Assembly: GCF_047495875.1 (NCBI RefSeq)
Contig: NC_092475.1
Location: 9,824,501 to 9,888,500 of the forward strand
Direction: 5' to 3'
Source: Pithys albifrons albifrons
Taxonomy: Eukaryota; Chordata; Aves; Passeriformes; Thamnophilidae
DNA length: 64,000 nt
Shown: positions 54,301-64,000 of the stretch, piece by piece
Position numbering within the stretch: position 1 is the first letter of the stretch
Layout of the letters: each line of letters starts with the position of its first letter
Position numbers and translations under genes: made by a program
Notes under the pieces: generated by a model
The model's database searches: none
The model's input: the letters and a program-made list of their open reading frames with translations, nothing else
What the model was told of the DNA's origin: nothing

Positions 54301-56955
54301 ATTCGTCACATTCTCCTAGGTGTTTCTGGCCACTGTACAGCTGGAGAAATCCAAGATAAGGTCTGAAACAGAAGGCTTGACCTCAGTGGTACCTTGTTAT
54401 CCCACCCCTTTCCTTCATCACATTGCCAAGAAATTGCCCAAAGGCACAGACATCCTTCTCCCCTGCAGGGAGCCAGGCCTGGATATCACAGGACAAAATA
54501 ACTTGCCTCCTCTCACTAAGCTGGAGAGCAGTGCTGCAGAGGGGCTGTTCCTTCTGCAGCACCAAGGCTGATACACAAACCCACTGTTACAGCTCTCCAG
54601 GAAAATCCCATACTTGGAGCAGAGGATAAAAGAAAATGTTGAAGAATATCTTGTGTGTGGCATTGCAGAGGGAGGCTGGGGCAACAGAAACTGCCGAGAT
54701 AGGGAGGATGCCCTTACTCGAACTTCCAAGTCAGGGAAGCAGCTGCCTGGACACCAGGGGTTTCATGAAGTGTCCAAGAGGAGCAGCAAGCATCCCTCAG
54801 GATGGTCCACTGAGTCATGGCTGGTCTGGGTGGGGGATGAGGTCTCCAAAGGGTACAGCCCAGGGCAGGGCCATCTGAGAGACAGACACTTCCAGAGCAG
54901 ATTTCATTGCATTCCTACCCTGGCAATGACTTTAATCTTGAGGTGAAGGGTCCTTACAGCAGGAGCCAATTCATTCCCTGTGCCTGAGGGACATGGTACA
55001 TACAAAAGAGTCACTCAAACCCACTCTGTGGGCCTACGTGTGCCACAGCTTCCCAGCACTGCCAAACATCCTGCTGGGCTCCCCAGAGGACCAGGAAGGG
55101 ACAGCAGGACACACACACTGCCATCTCCTCCATGAAAATGTTTTACAAGCATGGCAGCTGAAATGAAAGAACAGGAGAACTGTAAACAAGCTCATTTGAG
55201 TGTCTCCCTGGGGTCTTGTCAAGTCAACTTCAGCTTCAGTCAACACCTCTCACATCAGCCAGAGGCCAACCCAGCCAGGCTGCCCACAGGGACTGTCTGC
55301 TAATGGATTTCAGGTGCTCCAGCAAGGCATGGAGGAAGTGCACGAGGAAGGCTCTCCCTCCTTCCCACCCTTGTCCCTCATGACATCCCCTCAGCTGGCT
55401 CCTGACTGCTCTTAGACATACATTTCACTGCATGATGCCAATTTCTAGCTTACCCGGCATGAAACTCTAAAGAATGGTTCTTACCACAGTGGAAAAATAT
55501 TCTTTCACCTCAAAATTAAGTTTAGATCAGGGCCAATCACAAGAAGAGCATGAAGAATGTTTGTCAAAAATCAACTGAGCTCTTTAATAGGCTGCCAGAG
55601 ATCATTTCCTGCCCATATCTTGTCTCTTCTTCACTATCCTTCCCCTCCCCTTTCCCTGCTCTAGCAGAAGCCTTCCTCTAAGTCAGCATCCCACCTCTTT
55701 CTTACCCAAACACTCCTGTGCCACATTTCTCAGAAGGCTGAATGAGGAATTCAATGGAAAAGATAAAAGGTCAGGATGGATCCATGCCAGAACACATCTA
55801 CAGCTGGGAATGGAGTTACAGAAAATGTCCATCCTTCCCAGCGACAACACTCAGATGTCCTAGACATGATGCAGCTGGCCAAGGAAGAGTCATCCTCACT
55901 GCAGCTTGGAAGCCCAAGGATGATGGAAGAGGCAATGGAAACCCCAAATGGCAATGGGGAAAAGGAAGGAGCTGGCTTGCAAGTTCAAAGGAACAAGAAA
56001 TTTGGAAGGCAATTAGGTAGGCAAGCATCCGATCTGTGACAAACTGGGCCACCAGCACATCAGACAGGCAACAAAACAAAGAGCCAGTGATGAACCCGGC
56101 AAGCCACTGTACAGCCAGCAGCAGATGTGTTCAATTAGCCCAAGAGCCAACATCCAACCAAACACCAACCTAGCCAGCAAAAAACAGACAATAGTCTACT
56201 TGTTCCATCAAACAGCTGAGTTAATAGCAAAAACGTGCAGGGAGTGAGTGAGCAGCCAAAAACCCACGCCAGCCACTCAATAAGTCAATTAACCAAAGAC
56301 CCACATAATCAACCACTTAAGTAGAGCCGAGCAAATAACTCACAATGAGTTATTTATCCATTGAATTTCACCTCTAGTTTTGCTTGGGCCATCTCTCTGA
56401 GCACACGTCAAGTCCCTTCAACTGAATTTCAATTAATCGCATTTTGGCTTGTTTGCTGTGTGCATGGCTGGCCAAAAAGTTAACATGTGAACTGCACTCA
56501 TTAGCTGTGATTGCCCAGGAAGATTATATGTTGCTCTCTAGTCTCAGATTAGGTAAGGACAGTTTTGCCAGGGAATCTCAGTCCCTAAAACGCTCCAGTA
56601 AGACTATCCTTAATCCACCAGAACACAACAATCACAAATATGCAAAGAAAAAACTCAGCAAATGTAATTGAGCACTTATCCAGCCATCCAAGAGATTCAA
56701 CTAAATAGTCCTGTAGAAAGAGAGCTAGTGATGCTACTCAGACAGCACTGGGGATTTGGAGGGCTTGGGTTTAGTGCACTAAATTTGGGTCCCATTTCAG
56801 TGGATCTTTTCCATCACTTCAGGACAGTGACTGAGCTCCATTAACAGGCAAGGAGCGCCCAGCTCTGTAGCTACAGCCTCTTATCTGTGGGTCTTCAGAC
56901 TCTGTTTGGGGTATCACAGGATCTTGTGCAGGACCTTCCAGTAGACTTCATCTCG
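51376..56955. other. Intergenic sequence, no gene seen
   Basis: Mixed-composition sequence with short open frames on both strands and no recognisable exon series, RNA gene or young repeat. The stretch near 56.1-56.7 kb is more AT-rich and free of repeats. Confidence 0.5.
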
Positions 56956-56961
56956 TGATTT

Positions 56962-57172
56962 ATCATAGAATTGTTTAGGTTGGAAAAGACCTCTAAGATC
57001 ATTGATCCCAACCATTAACCACCACTAAACCATGTCCCCAGGTGCCACATCCAGACATTTTTTGAACACTTTCAGGGGTGGTGATTCCACCACTTTCTTG
57101 GGCAGCCTATTCCAATGCCTGATTGCTCTCTGAGTGAGGAAATTTTTCCTAATATCAGTTTGAGAAGTGCCT
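56962..57172 (-). mobile_element. CR1 LINE 3' end
   Basis: Minus-oriented CR1: 'tatcatagaattgtttaggt', 'tggaaaagacctctaagatc', 'ccactaaaccatgtcccc', 'ggcagcctattccaatgcctg'. Confidence 0.95.
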
Positions 57173-60100
57173 TAGTGGTGGCATGCTCCAGAACACAACC
57201 AAACCAGTTCTTCCTGGCAAGGGCTGGGACATGCAAGGCTCTGATTTCATCCGGATGCTCCAGGAATCACCAAACAGCAACTCCCCTCTAAAAAACACAG
57301 CCATCCAACTGAGAGCTTCTCAGAGGAGATGCTGTGTTCCTCATTCCACAAGTCTTCAAGGAAAGGGCTGCATGGTGGCATGGAGATCGGGGCTGCTGTT
57401 GTCCTCCTTCTAGTGCAGAAATTGTTCCTTCTTCTGCCCCGCACCAGACTCCTTCACTTGCTGCCAAGAGACCACAAGTCTTCTCATGCAGATGGTCAAG
57501 CACCAGCCCAGTAGTGCCACAGCAGGATTTGAGCAGTGTCATGGGTCACACTGCACTTTTTGGAGCCTGATGATACTGTCTACATTGGACAAGGGGAACA
57601 GTCCATTCACCCCAAAATGGCCATGGAAAGAAGCAAGCCAAGCAGACTGGGCTAGCTCTGAGTATGGCCCCACACAGCTGAGGGAGGTTTATATCCCTCT
57701 CCTCTGGGGCTGCTGTGAGTGCCGAGCATTCAGTGCTGGCCAGGGAGGAGGCATGTGCTGCAACACTGCCAAACCACATTGTCAACTGCTCCACTGCTGC
57801 CTGTGGATCTTAATCCCACAAGCAATATATAACCAGCGGGAACTACACCATCCCTGAAGTGTGAAGTGGAGTATCAGAGGAGCACTGCTATCTCCTGCCT
57901 GTCCAAGAGGCAGTCGAAGGGACTGTCAGAGATTAGGGCTAATAGTACTTAGCTCACTTCAGCAGCCAGCTTAATCAAATGATCCTTACATGCCCTTATG
58001 TCCTAATGAATTGCATTTGATTCCTTGCCCAGCTCCGAGCATGGAGCAGCAGCACAACTCTTTCATACTCAAAGGGCTGTGCAAGAATCACCCCCTTCAT
58101 TACCCTTGCAAATCCATCCTGTGTTTTTAATCCCGACAGCATCTCTTACAGCTCCCACTGCAGATTCAGGTTTGAGCTTGTCTTTCAAAGGGAATTGACC
58201 TCTCAAAAGCCAAGCTCGGCTGCAAACATCAAGCTTCAGCTTAGAGACCAAACAAAACCCACTGATTTCACATTATTTCTATGCAAAGCTATAAATCAGC
58301 TCAGGATTGGTTTGACTCTGGGCCAAGGTTTGACTGAAAGGTTCAGGAACCTTAAGGAATCTTTTGACAAGTTCAGTCTGAGATTCAAATTTGTAAAGAA
58401 ACCCCAACAGTGAAGCTCTGCTAGTTCCATGTAATTTCAGGTTTTGCTGTGAACATTTCACACAGCTCTGGGGACACAGTTACACCAGCATAAACCCAGT
58501 TACTCCTTAAAAATCAATAGAGCTGGCCTGGATTTCTGCCGGTGTAAGAGCAATCAACATAGCCCAGAAAAAGTTATTTTTATTCCTTGCCTTCTGTTTT
58601 GCTAGAATCCACCCAATAAAAGTTCCCAGCCTGAGTCCAGACTGTAAAAATACAAGTGCCAGTAGAGCATAAATCTCAGCATGTGTCTGGAGAAATTTGT
58701 GTAAGTCAACAGGGTCACTCCAGCTGTGAGGCTGCTCATCTCGTGCGTGAGTTTATCAAGCTCAGCAAGAACCCAAGGACTCCCTTCCAAATCTGCTGAT
58801 GCCCCAAGGGGCTTCTGTGAGAAGAGACATGTTCTGGATTGTTGCCTGAAGTGACTGTTTTTGTGATTGTTTCTGAAGGGCAGAAAAATTACTGTGCCCC
58901 ATCAGACTGATGCCAGGACAAGAGGCCCCTGCAGCCCCAAAAGGACTGGCTCCTGCTCCTCCAGTGCAGTGCTGGGCTTCAGTGGGTCAGTCAGGCTTAT
59001 TCCCACTGATTTTTCACAGATCCTCAGCTCTAATAAGGCACACAGAGTTTGTTCTCTGGAACGAAAATGCTGTTGGGCTCAGGGGATGCTGTTCTCCACC
59101 CTCACTCTAATTTTATAGCAAATCCGCTGTGGTGTGTTAGTATCAAATTGCTCCAAATGCGGGAACTCATGGGATGTGCTTTGCCAAAGCCCATTTAGCT
59201 CCTTTCTATCCCAGCACAGGAACCCATTCTGCAGGTTCTGCTGGGTGGCTGCTGGGGTAAGGTGCTTCTATTCCCATGCTCCCCGGCCTCCTGCTTGCAG
59301 GGCAGAGAAATTCTGGAGACTAAACCTTGTGCAGAATCAGAGCAGAGCATGGCAGCCAGGCAATGAACTCCACTGCCCTGCAGAGCTGCTCTGATCTGTG
59401 CTGCAGCAGGGCTTGGCCTGGTGCCAGCTCCTGTTCCTTCCTATGCCAAGCACTTCCTGCAGTAAGACAGCAAACAGCAGGATTTCCTTGTATTTGTTTA
59501 TATTAAAAAGGTTCTTATTGCAAAGGTTTAAGACCTAGCAGGAAGCTGGAGCTTTATTCACCTGAGGGCTCTCAGCAGTCCCAGAGATGTACTGTGAGGA
59601 ATCGCTCTTGCCTGTCTGCTCCCCATCTGCACCCCAGGCCTCCCCAAAGGCTGGCAGGCAGCTCCCCTTTCACAGCTCATTTTAGTACCCAGAGAGCATT
59701 AATCCCAGCCTGCCAAATCCCACTACCCTTGTTTTACCACACCCACTCCCAAGGGCTGAGATACTCTGATGCATGCTCCCTTCCATGCGCTGGGAAAGGA
59801 GGTCCTGCAAGGCAGCTGTATTACTGAAACGCTGGCTTAGCCCTCTGCATTCCCTGCTAGACCCTTCAAAGGCGTTAAGAGGGAATTCCTCACTCCCTGG
59901 CAGCATCTTGTTGGACCCTCAATGGAGACTCACTGACATTTAAGTGTTTATCCACATAAAAACCCCCCATTGTTGATTTTCTGCCACTTCATCTGAATAA
60001 GTAACAGTGCCCACCTCACGGGGTTTCAGGTGTGATCATTGGGGCTTTGGAGGCCAGTTGTGCATGCCTGGCTCCTTCTGCAAGGTTTAGGAAGAGCTCC

Positions 60101-63100
60101 CTGCAGTGACCTTCTGTTTTAGGTGTGGAGCTCATTGCTCATTCCCACAAACACCAGGTTGTCTCACAGCTGTATTTCCTAAAATATGACCCCTATGTCC
60201 TGGGGTGAAGGAGCCAACACTGCTAAGGGTCTGGTGCTCCCAGCCATAATAGTCAGGAGCTGAGGGCACCACCTGCCCAGCAGCTCCAGGATATGCCTTA
60301 ACACATGGGCATAGCTTATTCCTCATGTCAGTGGTATCACTCCAACACACAATCCAAACCAATGTGGTAGTTCTCTAATGTCCATTTTGGACCTTCCCTT
60401 TGGAAAGCAGTAGAAGATCCACTGCCCTAACATATAGGATTCTAAGTCCTGGCTGCCAGCTTCAGCTTTAAAGGAGCTTGGGCCTACATATTCAATTAGA
60501 CAGGAACCACAATGCTAAGAGGTAGCACCTTATTTGTCATTAATATTGCTACTCCTTTGTACTTACACTTAGATTTCAGCAAAAACCACAACTGGAGAGC
60601 AAATATTGGCTCTTGTCCTACCGGGAGTGAAGTCCAGAAGTGTGCAAGGGTGTGCACCAAAATGGACATGAAGGTGCTTCAGGGCACCTGGCAGGTGTGG
60701 GTGCAATACTGAGGTACCAAGGGGAGGTGAGCCCAGATGTTTAGAAGATTCCAGGTGTTTGAAGATCCCTCCTTCTGTCAATAGAACTGAAGAAAATCAG
60801 AGTTTCCAGCATTCACCCACCTTCTTCTCAGGGCTGTGACCTGGTGTTGGGAAGGTGGTTTCCGAGCTCTCCTGTTGGCAGGGAGTGAGGGCAGCCTCTC
60901 TTCCCATAATCAACAACAAACATCCACCACAACAGGGTTCCCCCAGCAGTGATTCTGGCAGAAACCTGGACCAGTGATCCTCCAATTCAAGGGGATTAGA
61001 TGCCTTGCAGCAGACAGCAGGGTTTGGCCCCTGAGCACCACACATGAGAGGAGAGAGCCCGTTGGGGAATACGGAGTTATTCAAATTGGATGCAAGCTAC
61101 AATTTATCTTATTGGAGTGATTTTGGAGCTGATGTAATCACTCAGTGTGCTCATACATTTGGAATCGGGATGAGATGTTGTTTATCATGAGCTGACAAAT
61201 CAAGGAAGGATGCAAGAAAATGATCTGGGACTTCCCATGCAGGACTTGCTGGAGCTGTGAATCAGGACAAACGTGACTGGAAGCTGAAAGGATTAATGGC
61301 CCCTCTGCTGCAGTATGAGGTGTGAATGAATGAAATTCTGTTCCCCTTACAAAGGAATACCATTAATTCAACAGGAGATTGTCCAGATTTTTCTCCAGTG
61401 CGATGAAAGCAGAATTTGGCCCTTGATCTTTCACAAAAAAACGCCTGTCTAGCAAGATTTGAGGTGCTTCTTTCCATTTCTCTTTTGATTTGATTGCATT
61501 TTCTTCTGTAGAAACCTTTTTTCCCAGTAAATGTAGGAAGAAAGTAATAGAGAGAGACAGCCAGGCAGCAGAGGAGAGGCACTGGTGGTTAGGAGGACAG
61601 TAAAAACTGAGCAGAGAGGAGTTGTGCCTGGGACACAGGGAGCTGCTTCTTTGGGCAGAGGGAGGAGATGCAGGGGTGGGAGGGGTGAAAAGCTGGGGGG
61701 GTGGGAGGTCTCTGGCACCTTTGTCACCACTTTGGCTGGAATTCATAAGTAAATACGGAGTTGACTGAAACTGCTCCTGCTCACAGCGGCCCCTCTTTGG
61801 CACTCAGTGGAATTTGGGATGGGAGGAGGCTGGGAGTGGTCCATGTTTACTCACATTCCTCTTTATGTGCTGGTTTCGAGATGCTGGTGCAAAGCAGGGA
61901 ATGGTGGTGGGGTGGTATGTGTGGCAAGGAGAGGTAACAGGCTCCTTTGGCTTCTAGTGGCTTCATGCCCCCGTAGCTGGTCTGAGAGGGAAAGGTGATG
62001 CCACTCAAGTGATGGGGAATAGAGCAAAAGGACAGGGATTTGTAGTGCAGAGGATTGGGTGGGTGAGCTGAGAGGGCTGGGGCTGGCACTGGAAGCTGGA
62101 CAGGGACAGGAGTCCCAGAAGATGAGACTGTACCATCTCCCAGCAAGGCACCAGATTCCTGGGAGCCCTTGTTGAAATCACTAATGCAACAGTTCTTCAG
62201 CATGTCATGTACTTGGATCCAAGCAGATGAGCATCCAGGAGGGACAACATGGCCCATGGCCACCTGCCAGCCCAGCCCCTCTGCTCTGGGCTGTCATTCC
62301 AGCAAGCTTCCAGCCATGGGGTTCTCTGGGACCCCACCGGAACACATTTCAAGAGCTATTTCTGTGCAGACTCTCTATCCTGTGGCTTTGCTATCCATCA
62401 CAACAGGGGGCTTCACCTAATTCCCTACATGAAGCCAGCTTTTCTTATGGAGCAGCTGAGATGAAGCTGCTTTGCTGTGTGTCACCCAGAACAGTGGCAG
62501 GCTGAGCTCTCCAAGCTCCAAGCTCCTCTGCCTGCCATGGAGCATCACGTTTGCCACCCACGACCTACTTGGAGCTTCTCCACGCTGGCAGAATGCTGTG
62601 GTACAATAAGCTACAAGCAGAAGTAGCAGATGTTTGCTAAAAAAAAAAGAGGCAATAATCCAAACTTTTGCTGATACAAACACAATACCAGCACTGAATA
62701 CAACTGAAGGAAGACAAAAACATCCCAACGACATAAAACATCAGGCTCCTTGGAGGACCTCCAGGCTACATGCACTGAACTCTGTCAGCCTTGGAGAAAT
62801 GAGTGCTTAACCCCTTTTCGATCTCTTTGGCAGTCTGGCCCTGGAAGATTTATAGTGGACTCTGCTTGAATGAGGCATCTTCCTTGACACGTCCTGCTCC
62901 TTTAGTTCTGGGCGAGAAAACCAACAGCCGCTCTGCAGACACTCTTCTGACCGTCCCATTCCCCTCCCAGTGGGAGTCGCGGCCGCTTCCTCGCCCTCAG
63001 TCCCCACAGCCCCCGTAGCCCCGCTGACACGTCGGGGCCGTGTCTGTCAAACACCCAGGTACCCACTGCTCCGGTACCCACTGCTCCCCACGAGCCATCC

Positions 63101-64000
63101 CTGGGATGCTCCTCTGGGAGGGGGATGTCCCGCTGCCGCGCTCCCCTGCCTGCACCGGGGCTGGGCGGGCGAGAGCACCGAGCGCTGCTGCAAATTCCTC
63201 TCTGCTGGCGCTGCTCATTCCCAAGCCCCAATTACGGCGTTGCTGCAGGGACCAGCCTGGCGCGGCTGGATCCCAGGGTCAGGCCAGGCTCTGAGGGCCA
63301 GCCGTGCTCGAAAGACAGCGCTGATGTATTTTGACAGGACTTAAGGACACCTGCTACTTTTGGAGATTTTTCTCTTTTGCTAGCAAGCTTTCGAACGACT
63401 GTGTGTGTGTTGACAGGGGCAGATATCACTGGAGGGTGTTGAGGAGGGAGCAGGAGGGAAATCTCTGGAGAACGTGTCAGGAAGGATTTTTCTCGGCTGC
63501 TCACCTTACAGTGAGCGATGGGCACCAAGGAACCAGCATCCCTTGGACCCAGATCAGGTGGGCCAGCTTTGGTTGTGGGACCTGGTCTTTGTAATGTCTC
63601 TTTAAGGCCAATTAGTAGCATTAATGTATGGAGACCACACACATGCCCAACCCTTGTATTTATGCTGGATGTCTTCCATCTTGGAAAATTTCTTGGCTTT
63701 CTTTGCATCCCCAGGACATTTCCAGGACTCCACCTTTCCCTGCCCAGCCCCATGGCCACAGGGGAGCTGAGAGGATGCAGGGCCAAAGCATGGAGAGGAA
63801 AACTGACCAACCCTTCCCATCCATTAGAAATTCTCAGGCTGAGCAAATCACGTGCTCCAGGCTTGGGAGGGGGCTGTGTTAACTCATGAAGTAAAGAGTG
63901 TGTTCTGCTCTGTGGGTGCATTGCGGACAAGTACAAACTTCTTTCATGCCAGGCCACAAGGACTGCATCTGAGGTGCTACACCCCAATAGATCTAGTGGT
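57173..64000. other. Intergenic sequence with a CpG-rich islet
   Basis: No recognised gene. Open frames of 146 codons (61363-61803, minus) and 251 codons (63232-63987, minus) have no family match. A CpG-rich islet with a NotI site lies at about 62.94-63.29 kb and could be a small promoter. Confidence 0.45.
62940..63290. promoter_or_regulatory. Small CpG-rich islet
   Basis: CpG density rises sharply over about 350 bp, including 'gtcgcggccgcttcctcg', 'gctgacacgtcggggccgtg' and 'cgggcgagagcaccgagcgc'. No start exon can be assigned on either strand, so promoter status is a guess from composition. Confidence 0.35.

Noticed and set aside
61363..61803. 146-codon minus-strand frame ending in KNLDNLLLN
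   Set aside because: Its first half is proline/serine-rich translation of a G-run-rich plus strand. No domain or splice context was seen.

Overview
This is a vertebrate nuclear sequence, almost certainly from a songbird. The repeats are avian: many truncated CR1 LINEs, some with a CR1 reverse-transcriptase remnant and the typical 'ttctatgattctatgatt' tail. There are also two copies of a tRNA-Ile-derived SINE with a CR1-like tail, which to my knowledge is the TguSINE1 family of passerines. Genes are short-introned and start in CpG-rich blocks, as on bird microchromosomes.

Three genes can be read exon by exon. From the left: (1) MANBAL, minus strand, only its first coding exon (50 codons, 815-964); the rest lies off the left edge, and its likely promoter is the CpG-rich block near 4.43-4.93 kb. 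(2) GHRH, plus strand, a complete coding sequence of five coding exons (15146-18208, 172 residues) with a probable TATA promoter and 5' UTR exon near 11.69-11.97 kb. (3) RPN2 (ribophorin II, oligosaccharyltransferase subunit), minus strand, 17 coding exons from 42498 down to 22701, 634 residues, every junction in phase, with a CpG-island promoter at about 42.05-42.87 kb. GHRH and RPN2 are tail to tail. The order RPN2-GHRH-MANBAL is the same as on human chromosome 20q11.23 (from memory).

The right third (about 43-64 kb) holds repeats, an LTR, a purine-rich minisatellite, two small CpG-rich islets and a few unexplained open frames, but no gene I can name. In human the neighbour of RPN2 on this side is MROH8, transcribed divergently; I do not recognise it here.

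The most interesting points are: an ERSE-like CCAAT-N9-CCACA element with TGACGTG repeats just upstream of RPN2; a 14-bp GATA/homeodomain palindrome immediately upstream of the GHRH TATA box; a second, degenerate secretin/PACAP-like peptide module behind the dibasic site in the GHRH precursor; and a 303-bp TG...CA insertion with a 4-bp target duplication nested precisely inside a CR1 copy. I see no undescribed multi-gene system. The genes are unrelated in function: a hypothalamic hormone, an ER glycosylation subunit and a small membrane protein.
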